From assembly GCA_012295275.1 (NCBI GenBank), contig CM022679.1, positions 24,909,502 through 24,973,501 of the forward strand: a stretch of 64,000 nt of DNA, in the 5' to 3' direction. The translations under genes were made by a program, and so were the position numbers. A model generated the notes under the pieces. It searched no databases. It was given only the letters and a program-made list of their open reading frames with translations, and was not told the origin of the DNA. How positions within the stretch are numbered: position 1 is the first letter of the stretch; each line of letters begins with the position of its first letter. The DNA comes from Chrysomallon squamiferum (taxonomy: Eukaryota; Mollusca; Gastropoda; Neomphalida; Peltospiridae). This document shows, piece after piece, positions 22,927 to 35,600 of this stretch.

Positions 22927-25329
22927 CCAAATTATCCAAACTTAACAATAACAGCAGATTTGGAATCCTTGTCATATTGTCTTTTCAAAAAGTACACCAA
23001 GTTTCATAAAAATCTGAGACGGTCAGGTTTAAATTTTTTTTTTTTTTTTTTTTTTTGGTGTGATTTGACGTGGAATGACCCATTATATATTATATAACAG
23101 TGTATTACAATACGATTTTAATCAACAGTTTCAATAACAGTAATAAAATGATTCGCAGCTGGTATCCAATTAAATTATCTTAAGTAATAGAACCAAATTA
23201 TTTTCCTTCCTATAAGTAACAGTAGTTGATTAACACTGAGAATTAAAATTAAGTTATATATTAAGATTAACCAGAAATCATGGAATTGAAATTATTTTTA
23301 TATTGAATTTCTTGCAAGATAAGAAAACAAAACGACATGCCAAATTTTATGACATTTTTTTTATATATATATATATCATTCATTTGAAATAAAGTTAAAT
23401 AAGAATGGGAACAACAGTGTAGAGAAATTTACATTTTAATCACTGAATTGCTATTCTCAGATTAATTAAAAGGCAGCAGCGATATTTTTTCCCAATATTT
23501 CACATTTGCTGTATTAAAACATAGAAAAGTTTATCTTTTTTCTTCTTTTAACTTGTAACACTGTTAATGTCAATAAAATTCAATTTCATTTTTATTTAAA
23601 GTTAATTTTTATATATTAAATCATGCAATAAACAACTATAAATTTTAGATTGAAAAGAATCGTATAAAAATTTAATAAATATATAAATATGTTTTCATTT
23701 TACATTTTATTCACGTTTGTAATTTGTTTTTAAATTATTCCTGGAATCTTTAATGCTATTTTTATAAGATTTTAATGGAACTTTTTATCTAATTATTTTT
23801 AAGAATAATAAAATAAAATTTATATTCCCTTCACTTTCAAAATCTTTTAAATGCCAAGATTTTAAAACCATGTTTGTGTATTTATTTTTACGGATGTTCA
23901 TTGTGGAAATATTTTTTATAATGGAAAGAAATTATACTTATATGTTGATATTCAAGTTCTTTTTTTAAATAACTAAATTGCAAAGAGCAGATGTTATAAA
24001 CATGTATATTACTGTTCTTAAAATCATGTCCAAGATTATCTATGCATTCCGAAAATACAAGTTTTAGATCTTTGTTTTGTTATCTTTTGACTGGTTTTCT
24101 ACTGTTTTCCACTAAATAAACTATTTAATGTTTTTCTGTTATCTGTTTTTAATTTTTCTTTTTTTCCTGATTTTGTTTCAGAAGTTATAATCACGTATTA
24201 CTAAACTCCAGATTGTTGTAAATGAATGTCAGTAAATTAATAATTAATATCTCAAGATATTTGTAATATAGAGATTAATATACATATTATAATTAATATA
24301 CAAATCTGTGAAAAAGAAAGTGGTTATAAAACCAACATCAGGAGATGTGCTATAATTCCACCATGAAGAAGCAGTTATCTCGCGGTAAGAATAAATTGTT
24401 CTAGATCAATGTCACAGGAATAAAAGAGAGATTCAGTGACTTATGTCTCATAAGAAAGATTCTCCTCTAGCAAAAGTTTCGTCTTTATTAAGTAGTTGCA
24501 GTTAACTGGAAACTGATAGAAATATTTATTTAACATTTTACTAAAAAGAAACTTCCTTGATATTTTGAATCTATTTTCATAATAAATTTATTTAACGTTT
24601 AAGAGAAATGACACTGGTAGTTTAAATATATTTTAATTAACTTGACGAGATTGTTAAAAATATATAAAACATGTTTTCTGGTTTGATGTTTTAATTTGAC
24701 TAATAGTTATCTCATACTGCTGTGATTGTTAATCTTTTATCTTTTAATTTTTAATATTTTTTTTAATTTATCTTCTTTTTTTAGCATCCGTTTTTAAATA
24801 ATTTTTAAGGTTGGATGTCCTAAGTTCCATTTTATACTATCAAACAAAATATGATTGTTACGTTTCTGTAAATATATTTGTGTTCTCAACTGTTAAATTG
24901 ATACACATTTTGTAAATAAATAAAAAAATTTAAAAAAGTATTCTTACAAAGAGTGAATTTTCAAATGATGCTTCAAACAGCTCAGGAGTGAAAAACACTT
25001 TTAAGAAATATCACAATTAATTTATTTTTTTTTCATCAGTATGATTTCCCATGTAAACTTTTGAATTACTCTGTGGTAGAAAATATTTCTGAACAAAATG
25101 ATTATTAGCAGTAAGACCCAAGATATTTTTTCAGACTATAATAATGCAAAAAAAATAAAAAAATAGAGATTTTCCACGAATTTCATATTTCAAAGTTTTT
25201 TCACAAATGAACTTTTGTATGTCATTTTAGAAATCCAACTTGAAGAAAATAAAATGAATGAACAAATAAATATTTATTGTCATCCCACTACAACAAACAA
25301 TTGATTATTAGTGTCAAACATATGCTGAA

Positions 25330-25362
<33 letters not shown>

Positions 25363-25539
25363 CCTGACATGGTACAAAACTCGTCTGATGACGAGTTTTT
25401 CTAATTATTTGTCTATTTGTCTTTTATATTAAGCAGCTAAAACTATATTGTCATTGTAACTCTTATATAGTAGGGATTCATTTTCTTTAGACGTCTTTGA
25501 AGTTATTTTTCTTTGTAAAATGCGACCAAAAATAAAAAT

Positions 25540-25581
25540 ATAAAACAACATCTATAATATATATTATAGATGTTGTTTTAT
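25540..25581. repeat. Perfect 42-base palindrome
   Basis: TAAAACAACATCTATAATAT (25541-25560) is followed directly by its exact reverse complement (25561-25580), with one more matching base on each side and no loop. The flanks are A-rich on the left and T-rich on the right, so an RNA copy could fold further. Confidence 0.9.
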
Positions 25582-26211
25582 TTTTTATTTTTTATCACAT
25601 TTTACATATACATCTGTCTATATAAAATCTTTATTTGTGTTTTGTTTTTCTAAGCGTCTTCTACAGAGAGAGAGAAAACACGTAGTCCATTACTAAACAT
25701 GTCTATGCTACATTCAAAATGATTGCATTGAGTCTTTCTCTCCTATTGCAAAGCCAGCTAGTAATCAGTTCACCACACAATACATAGAGGAATGTCTCTA
25801 AGTTGTGCTTTATTTTAGAACAGTCAAGCTTCATTTTTAATAAATAAATAAATAAACATCAGATCAACTCGGCAAGTTATGTACATACATACAGACGTCT
25901 ATTTCTGTTTATCTACGTCTTTCTGCTTTATATTTAACCTTCCATCCATCGATCTTTCAGTCAATTCAACAGTCAATCCTATGTAGGTAGATGGGTAGCC
26001 AGCCAGACAGGGAAATAGATAGGCATGCAGATCCGTCGATAGATATATATCAATAGTTAGAAAGATAGATAAATGACAAAAAAAGGTAAGTAGGTAAATG
26101 ATGTTTGAAATCTGTTGGTAAATTTAATGAACAGCAAAATGAACTATATTTATTTTATTTATAGAGAAAAAAGATTTAAAATATACGACAGTGGTATCTT
26201 GACTTACGAGT

Positions 26212-26300
26212 TTAATTCGTTCCGTGACCGAAACCTTAACTCATTTTACTCATATATCAAATCAATTTTCGCAGATGAAATTAACTGAAATACCATTAAT
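26212..26300. repeat. Interspersed repeat fragment
   Basis: The stretch TTGACTTACGAGTTTAATTC and the following GTTCCGTGACC and TCATATATCAAAT have the look of a dispersed short repeat seen in many invertebrate genomes. Assignment is from general resemblance only. Confidence 0.3.
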
Positions 26301-26705
26301 CTGTTCCAGCCCCCTAGAAAACCACTACAATTTTTTGTAAAGTGTTTTTAAATAAGAAAAATGCATGTATAAATGACAAATAATAACAAATATGACAACC
26401 ACATAAAATAAAAGATAATGCAAAGAAATAAATTGGTTTTGTAAAGTGTACTGTGGGTTAAGTTTTCTCCAGTGAACAGCATTAACTGGGAGGTTCTATG
26501 TTTTACTTGTGAAGAAGTAAAATGAATTTAATAATATTAATTACAGAACCTAGTTTCAGCAATAGAATTTAAAAATAAATAATTAAAAATTTGTACAATA
26601 CACATACAAATAATAAAATAATAAACTGTACAATTAATCATATTAGTGCTATTAGATTTTCACTTAATGTCTTTTATACATAAGTTATTATCTTTGTATA
26701 ATTTT

Positions 26706-26905
26706 NNNNNNNNNNNNNNNNNNNNNNNNNNNNNNNNNNNNNNNNNNNNNNNNNNNNNNNNNNNNNNNNNNNNNNNNNNNNNNNNNNNNNNNNNNNNNNN
26801 NNNNNNNNNNNNNNNNNNNNNNNNNNNNNNNNNNNNNNNNNNNNNNNNNNNNNNNNNNNNNNNNNNNNNNNNNNNNNNNNNNNNNNNNNNNNNNNNNNNN
26901 NNNNN
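26706..26905. other. Assembly gap, 200 N
   Basis: Exactly 200 unknown bases. True size unknown. Confidence 0.99.
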
Positions 26906-28142
26906 TATACATGTATCTCTGACTGTCTGAAAAGAATTGACTATGTAAAAATAGCTCGTCACTCTACTCTTTTGTGGCTCTCTTCTGCCCCTCCTCTGTA
27001 ACTCACTGACTGATTTACTCACATATAAATAAATATGTGTTATTAAATAATATAAAAAGAAATAGTTTGATGTAAAACTGTTTTTATAACGTATGCACAT
27101 ATCCAATATTACCTTTTTGTTTGTATAAACAAAAAATAATGAAATGTCAATCTTTACTACTGATAAGGAATAACAATAAAATAACATTCCCAAAGAACAC
27201 TGTTATTTTACGTTTTGCTAATTATTTGGGTAATGTATAATTTGTATATAGAAAAGCATTCTTAATAAAAATAAATAAATAAATAAAATAAAATTAAAAT
27301 AAATAAATATATAATAGAAAAAATATAAATAAAACACTGATAACTGTTGATTTAAAAGCAACTCAATGAGTTACACGTTACATGTAGTCTCCAAAGATTT
27401 TCCTTTATTATAATTTTTTTTTTTTTTTTTGACAAGGTATCAAAATTAAAATAATAATTTACCTTTGATGGGCTGGCGCTGAAGAGCTGATTTTAGACAT
27501 AATACTCGCTGTCAAGCCAAACCTAGTAAAAGATGTTTTGATTTGGTGGCTAACCTTGAACTGCAAATGAACGTTTTGTGATAAAAACACACGAGGTGAC
27601 AGAGCCAGTAGTATATCGCTGTAGTGAGTGAAATCTGTACAAATGTTTACTAAACGTTCAGTCAGATGTCTCGCTATACCACGTTCTAATAATAGAAAGT
27701 AACCAAGCGAGTGAAAACCCGCCGAGTATGCTACATTTATTTACTATTTACACCAAGGCCTTGACCACTATCTGTGCCTACATTTGCTGATAAAATTTAT
27801 TATAAAAATGTTAATACAAATCAACAAGCTAGCTTATCTGTTTTGTTTTCAGTTACACAGGTCATTCAAAAATCCCTCTTCAAGAATTCCTCTCCAACTC
27901 CGGTCAGCATCTCCCTTGTAACAAGATTGCAGGCATGTACACATGTGTATGAAACAGAATGTGCATCATAGCGAATGGATATGTATGTTTCTAGAGAGAA
28001 GGTGTATAAGTGTGTGTATGTGTTCGAGAGATTTGGTATGTATGCGAATGTGAAATGAAAATTGGGTACATAGCTAGCTGTGCATGCGTTTGCTAAAGAA
28101 AGTGTATGCCCGTGCAGTGCATTAGATACACAATAGGTGGTA
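26906..28142. other. Intergenic sequence
   Basis: No exon with support on both sides was found. A Ser/Thr-rich open stretch near 27858-27971 follows an acceptor-like TTACACAG but has no matching upstream exon. AAAT and T runs occur at 27268-27310 and 27414-27430. Confidence 0.45.
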
Positions 28143-28474
28143 CAGGTTCCGGACCCATTATCCGGCGTCCTGAAATCCGGAAAGACCAGGAAGCCGGATG
28201 TTTTATCCCGACGCTATTTTCATAGCTCGCGCGCGCGGGTGTTGTCCTCACCAGATCGGAACTACTCTTTCAAGCCGCGTAGCTTTCATTCACTCGCCGC
28301 ATTGTTTACCTGTCGAGTCGCCACAGTTGTGTGTATCGTCAATTCTTTGTGTTTTTAATTTTAAAATGTTTATGCCTAATTAATTACGTATTTAGATGCT
28401 TTGGTACCATAAAACTGAAAAATGCAGAAATCCGGAATGCCACAGGCCCCAAGGAGTCCGTATAATTTGTCCGG
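28143..28474. mobile_element. Tigger/pogo-like MITE
   Basis: About 330 bases flanked by TA on both sides. The left end is CAGGTTCCGGACCCATTATC and the right end, inverted, starts CCGGACAAATTATACGGAC. Both ends contain further CCGGA motifs, the pattern typical of non-autonomous Tigger-group (Tc1/mariner superfamily) elements. There is no transposase. The interior is GC-rich compared with the surroundings, with a CGCGCGCG run. Confidence 0.6.
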
Positions 28475-29609
28475 TATGTATGTCAAAGCGTATATTCATG
28501 AAAATGAGAGAGATGGCTGGTATGTAGAGTTGTGGCTGAGAGATATATGCTACACTGATGGCTAGGTTTGTGTGTATTTTTATCAGAAATAGAAAGTTTG
28601 TGAGTTGATATATCCCAGTGAATGTGAAGTCAGTTACTGAGACAATAGTTAAAAGTGATTATGACAGAAAATGTATTTGATGTCGCTATAGATTATTATT
28701 ATTTTTATTATTATTATTAGAAAACCTAATATTTTCTCGAATGTGTAGATTATTTTATTTACTTATTTATGAAATAATAAGAAACACTGATCGTTTTGTG
28801 AAAGGAAAATTCAGTCATAACCTCAACTGGTTCTGTCGTAATCATAACTGTTTGTTGGAAGGTAATTTTTTTAATTATTATTATTTTTTTTTTTTTACTG
28901 AAACTTGACACACACACACACACACACACACCGATTTATTTTATTGTGATTAACCATCTAAATCTACGTCCAAATTATTCATATTTTTTTTTTTTTTTTT
29001 TACAAATTTTAATTGGTAGATTAAATAATATATATTTTAATGATATTTTGGCATTGTCGTTACATGTTTAGCAGCCTTAGTAAGAAAAAAATTAATTAAA
29101 TAAGAACAGTATAATTATATAAAAGTTTAATTAAATAATTAATTTCTGAAAAGAGTAAATAATATACTATTCATTTTATTTTTTTATTTCGTTATTATGA
29201 AATAAATATACTCATTAATAAGTTTTATCAGTGTGCAGTTCTTATTATTTTAATATTGAAATTTGGTGCTTGCGGAAGGCGGTAATTTTCTTTAAAATTA
29301 AGGAAGAAAATCCAACGGAAGAAGATCATATGGCGGTAAATTCGTAAGCGATCTCATAAGTGGAGAATGTTTGAATCGACCAGCTTCTATGGATCAAAAT
29401 ACTTAAAGTTATTATCGTCATTTTGTCGTACTATTTTCAATGATATATCTCCATATATTGAGTAATGGGTATTCTGTTTAATGGGAAGATAGTTCTGTCT
29501 AGGCTCCAAGCTAGTCACTATAAATTAATTTGTAAACAACTGATCTAATGACTATGTCTAATGTGGTTAATTTAACAGTAATTTAAATAACAAAATTAAA
29601 CAATTTTAT

Positions 29610-29648
<39 letters not shown>

Positions 29649-29718
29649 CTGTTGTTACACTGCTTGTAAGAATGAGTTGATGTTTTAATTATTCTATATT
29701 AAAAGGCGAAGACATGAA
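28475..29718. other. Spacer upstream of PrimPol
   Basis: Contains a CA run (about 28909-28932), T runs (28980-29000 and a long one at about 29610-29645) and a GC-richer stretch at 29270-29345 that could be the 5' leader of PrimPol. The ATG near 29331 there runs into a stop after five codons and does not join in phase to the next exon. Confidence 0.4.
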
Positions 29719-32593
29719 ATGATTACTCATGCTGTGGAGAAAAGAGTTAAAGAATATGTGGAGCACAAACTTCCAAAACAGTTTAAACCTAGGTGTGTAT
29801 GCAGTATTGTAATTATTGTATAAAAAAAAGCTGAAAAAAAAAAAAAATATATATATATATATGACATAAAATAAAAATAAATTAAATTAAAAAAAAAACA
29901 TTAAAAAAAAAACTCGACTTTTTGGCATCTTGATAATTATATATTTTATTCTACATAATCCAAAATCTGTAATTTTGGTTGTCAATGTTATACCAAAATA
30001 AACTATTCCAATTAGTTCAAGCTTGCAGATTTTGAGATTTGGGGCTTGGTTAAAAATACATTTATTTTTTAAATATGAAAAAAAAAAGAAGAAAGTAATA
30101 ATAATGAAAGAAGAAATAAAAAATGGGTTTTGAAGATTCATTGTATTATGTTTCACAGTAAATAATTAAGGAAAATCTGCTGCTTTGTTAAAAATTCTGA
30201 AAATGTATACGTTTTATTTCAGCATTACTGGGCCATCATTACTCAGGAAAACATTTTTTCGTCAGCAAGAAGCATTTGAATATGCACGAAGCAAAGCAAA
30301 AGTAAAAATATGATTATCATGATAATAAATTCACAAGAATACTCAGCTGCTACATTAAAGTATCTTATTGCTTTCTGAAGAAATATTTTTGTGAATATAT
30401 TAAATTAAAGTTATCCGAGGGATTCATAGACCAGATATGCATCTTCTGTTCACACAGGACATCATAATTTGGTCTGAGCTTTATTTGTATTCTAAGAGCA
30501 ATTTTAAACCAGTCAGTGGTTTATAATTAAGTAGATTTTATAAAATGTTTACAGTATAATCATAAATATAAATTAGATGATTTTTTGGCGTTTCATGTAC
30601 TTTTTTGTTATGTATAAACCTTTGGAGGTTAATTTTCTTCTGTAGAATTTCTAAATACATATATATGCTATGTAATATAAGGATTTAGAGTTTGTACATA
30701 ACAAATAAGCCTTCATATTTTTAAATGTGTAAGTGAAACATTTAAACAAACAATAAATAAAATTTAAAAACAAAATAATAATAAAAAAATAAATAATGTA
30801 AAATCATGCTTATGTTTACTGTTGTAACAGATAGTGGTAGATTAGTTGTGCTAAATATTGTACGTGAGTTAATATGAAGTGTTCCCTATTAATAGTTATT
30901 CAGTCCCATGTTAAAATTAGTATTATTGTGGAAATTAATTGTTTGAATAATCACTTGTAATTATAAAACAGAGTATATGAGTTTAGCTGTCTTTAATTAC
31001 TTCTTTTTTTATATATGCTGTCTGGTACAAATAAGTTAATAGTTTATTATGGAGCAAATGAATTTCACTGACATTCATAATTTATCAACTTAAAGATAAT
31101 GTTTAAAAGCAAAATGTGAAACTATTTACAATTCCTTTAATGTTATGGTAATTTGTTAATTTTGATGCCTTCTTGCAGGATCTTTGTGTGTTTGCCTTTG
31201 AGAGTGAAACTTTGGGAGAGGAAAAGGGGCAGAGGATGTACCTAGTGTGTAGTTTACCTGTATTCTGGCATTACTACAGGTAATATAAGTAACATACAGG
31301 TAATAAATGCATGTTTTATAGATACACATTAAATAATCACACTGCGTGATAGGTAATATCAGTATTAACAGATATAATTTAAAAAATGTATTATTTGATT
31401 TCTAAGGTGATTTACTGGTATATCATTTAAAAAGAATAATCACTGATCATTATTCATGTAAAACTATTAATTTTTGTTTGTGTATGGGGAAAGACACTTA
31501 AAATATACTTTGCTGTTGATTACTGATTAATTAGGTAATGGATTCCTTCCTAGTAACAGCTACAGGTTTCCTCTCTTCGATTTTTCATCAACATGTTTTT
31601 AACCTTATGATTTTTAACTTTACATCTGTTGAGGTGTCACTACAAATATTCATTCTATTTACAAACATGTCAAGGGATAAAATCTTTACCATTTGCTTTT
31701 TTTTGTTTTTTTACTACTTTTTTAATATATTATTTTCTTTTCCAGTCAGTTAAAAGAAAGTCAAAGACACCATTATGAGGTGATTCCAGAAGGTAAATAA
31801 TTTTATTGTTAATCTGCCTTAACTAATTATTAACTGTTAGGTATGTGCAGCCATGAAAAATACTTTACAAAAATGTGCAATAGAATCCACATTGTATTTT
31901 AATTTGTAAGATACTATTTTATTTTTATTTTTTTAATAGAGCAAATGTATTTTCAATAAATATCATTACAAAAATTTGATCTACATTTAATTTAAAATAA
32001 TTATAATAATAATAATAAAACGAATCTGTCTTTAGGAAAAAGATAAATTTTATGGTGGAGTTGTTTTACTGAAGCATTACAAAATATCCACTAGCTGCAA
32101 ATTAGGTCAGGACAAATGTTCAGAAATTTAATGCTGTCAAATAATATCAAATTTAAAAAGACAGATCATTTTATTATTATTTTAATCTTTAGAATCAAAG
32201 GTTTATATTCTCTTAATGAGTTTCAGGATAAATATTTTCTAATGTTTTAGCAGAAAACCTTGATTATATCTATGCATAACTCTTGATATGAAATGGTGTG
32301 GGAAAAAAATAATTGCGACTGCTGATTAATTACTATTATCAGGAGCGGTGTGCAAGCTTTATTTTGATCTTGAGTTTGACATAGAGAAGAACACACAAAG
32401 TAATGGGGATGAAATGGTTGATACATTAATCAAGGTATGCACACAGTAACAAGTCCCAGAATATTTTTTTATTCTGGGTATTTTTAAGGCACAATTTATT
32501 AATTATTAATAATGTATTAAATAATACAAAATAATAATAATAATAATAATAATATAATAAATAAAAAACCCAAAGAAAAAAACCTGTGTGTGT

Positions 32594-32631
<38 letters not shown>

Positions 32632-35600
32632 TATTTTAAGTGGTTACAAGATATAATAACATGAATGAATAAATACAGGAAAAATGTAAACCTATATATA
32701 TCTAGATATACATATATATATAGGTTTACATTTTTCCTGTATTTATTCATTCATGTTATTATATCTTGTAACCACTTAAAAAAATGAAAGAAATCCTTGA
32801 AAAATTAATAAATGAGCAGCAATTCAAACCCAGATGATGTAAAATGTATAAAAGTAAGTAAACTGGCAACTCAGATCAGAACAGTAAATTTGATTTCTCT
32901 TTATCAGTTTAAAGTTTAGCTAGGGTATTTCATTCATTTTTCAGTATTTATTTATTTATTTATTATTATTATTAATTTTTATTTATTTCTTCTTTTTTTT
33001 TAACATCACAGCACTATAATTTAACAGTAACAAAATATATTTAGGCCATTTTTCATATGGCCAAATTTACAGTTTAAATATATTTCTTTTTTGCCGTTTA
33101 ATTCAGTATCAGAAGTTTAATTTTTTTTGTGTGTGATTTATATTTTTTAAGTATGTCTGCTTCTGGATGAAACATCAGTTTGGAGTGTTGTGTTCTAGGA
33201 AAGATGTACTTGATTTAGACTCCAGGTAAGTCAGTAGATATTGTGCTTTATATTTTTTAGTTACTCTTTTTCTTTTTCTTCTCCTTTTAAATATCTCTGA
33301 AGTGAAGATAACATTTAGAAACATTTTTGATTTTATTTGTACCTGACAACAGAATCAAGTAAACTTCTGTTGGACAATCTTTACACTGTCTTTTTGGTTG
33401 AAGCATGTAAAACTTGAATTTGATAAATTTACATAATATAAACTAGCGTAAATATGTAGACTAGTCTATCTTTAGGTATCTTCTGTTATTCAGTTAAATG
33501 TCATATTTCATGCACAGTTTTAATAATTTATACAAAGATTATATAAATTTAATAACTGTACAGCTTATAAACATACTTTGAAACAGTTCTGAAGGTTTGT
33601 TTCTAAATGTTTTTAACTCTTAATTTCTTTATTTTGGTCTACACCTTTTAAAATACAAATGATGGAAGTTAAGCTTCACTTACGTCTTTAAGAAAAAAGA
33701 GAAAAACCAAAAAAAGAAGAAAATATACAAACACATTACTTCTTTAATAAAACAAATTTGCACCTTTCCATATTGAGTTTTGAATGTAATGTCATATTTT
33801 TTATAAACATGTCTTTGTTTTTATATTACGTACACACACACACACATTTCATATTTTGTTCTCAAATTCTACATTTCTTTAATCTAATCAAACTTTTTTC
33901 TCTCAGCACAGCCAAAAAGTTCAGTCGTCATCTAATCTTTCAGCTTGCAGATGTTGCATTTAAAGACAACATTCATGCAGGTATGAACTTATAAAACATT
34001 TATAAATAAAATAGCTGAGTTTCATAAACTTGAAATGTATTCAGGAATTAATTCCATAAAAATTAATCATTTTGTAATGTGTGATAGATGATACACTACC
34101 AATAGTTTTAATTAATTATAATAATATTATTATTATGAAGGGTTAAATGCTACGTTATCAGTTAAATCTTTAATTAATTACATTATTAAATTTTTATAAA
34201 AACTAAAATTAATGTCATAATAATCTGTGATTGTAATGTCTTTATATCAAATGTCTGTGAGGGGATTTTTATTTATTTATTTTTTCTGATTTTTTTCAGG
34301 AAAATTTGTGAATCACATTTTCACAATACTTATGAATATAGTCACAGATCAGAAAACTGATATAAAACCCTCAGACAACAATACAAAAGAAAACTCCTTG
34401 TTAACTGATAATCAGAATTTCATTAATAAACAGAGATCAGATTCATCTGAAAATACAAATAGTGCTGGCACAGAGAGAAAAGACTCTAAGATTTGTTGTA
34501 CAGAGGAATTTAATGACGAGAATGGTGATGAGAAAAAGAAGAAGAAGGATACTAAAAGTCTTGATGAAAAACAGTTGGTAATGGCTTCCTTTACACAGGA
34601 CCAGCTGAAGTCATTAGTGGTACACGGAAAGAATGATACAGATGTGTTGTGTGATTTAGGTAACCAGATTCCCAATCCAAAAAAAAAAAAAATAAGTTAA
34701 ATAAATTCAAAAATATATATATAAAATAAATAAATAAATAAACAAATAAAAATAAAAACAATAAAAACTACTGTCATAGAAATATTTTCAGTTTCAAATA
34801 ATTTTTGATATTATTATTGTTGTAATTTGTTTCTGTGTTAAGTTCAGTTTCAGTCTTTGTTTTAGTTCATGACATCCATGGGTTTGACAAATTTAATTAA
34901 GTTTTATTTCGTTGTTGTAGGTGTTTATACAAAGAATAGAAACTTTCGGCTTTACAAGTCCAGTAAACTGGGCAAGGTAAACCCACTAGAGTTGTCACAT
35001 CACAACCAATATGTGATTCCAGACAGTGATGAAAGAAATACAGACGAACAGACATTCCACAGTTCTTTTATATGTAATGTGAGGTGTGTAAAATCACTTA
35101 TAAAACAATCCTTCAGACAATAACTGGTTTCATATTGGTAAAATATATCAACTCTTGTGTCAAAATAAAGTATATTATATGTAGATGTATATGTACTAGT
35201 TTCATACTGGTAAAATAAAGCAAATATTGAAATAATATCTATATTAATTCTAGATCTATTTATTTATTTAATGTAAAATGAATCAATTCTCTGTCCACAT
35301 AAATTGTCCTTGAAATAATAACTATATTAAGTATAGATCTATTTACTGGTTTAATCTAAAGAATTAAAACAAATATTGAAATAATACAGGGTGGCCCAGA
35401 TGTAACCGAACCTGAATTGTTATGAAAAGTTACAGTTAAATGAAACAAATTTTATTTCATATAGTTACAGCAAATGTCCAAAATGCAAACCATTATTTGT
35501 AATACAGTGATGACATCGTTCAATGGTTGATTCAGTTACTTTTTTTTTGAGCCTGGAGTTCCCGCAGTCGATATGGGTGCAAGCCAATATCCGACATGAT

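Larger units (their letters stand above)
20817..23081. mobile_element. DNA transposon with long imperfect inverted ends, ATTA target duplication
   Basis: The left end begins GGGTCATTCCGTGTCAAATC and the right end, read on the minus strand, GGGTCATTCCACGTCAAATC. Both are flanked by ATTA, a likely 4-base target duplication. The inverted similarity is not limited to the tips: left 21040-21270 matches inverted right sequence between about 22600 and 22990, including GAATCACCCTCTCTCTTGAT and CTACATGTATGCATAAAGTT. The ends are thus several hundred bases long, with an extra block in the right arm (about 22801-22950). The only long coding relic inside is on the minus strand (21287-22037). I cannot assign the superfamily from sequence alone. 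Confidence 0.8.
23082..26705. other. AT-rich intergenic spacer
   Basis: No supported gene. It contains a weak candidate first exon at 24363-24384 (CCACC then ATG, then a GTAAGA donor, 7 codons), an AAT run at about 25331-25360, a palindrome at 25540-25581, degenerate GATA-type repeats (25980-26070) and a repeat fragment at 26212-26300. Confidence 0.5.

Noticed and set aside
29331-29348. ATG near 29331 as the PrimPol start
   Set aside because: It reaches a stop after five codons, and splicing at the nearby GTAAAT does not keep phase with the exon at 29705-29792.
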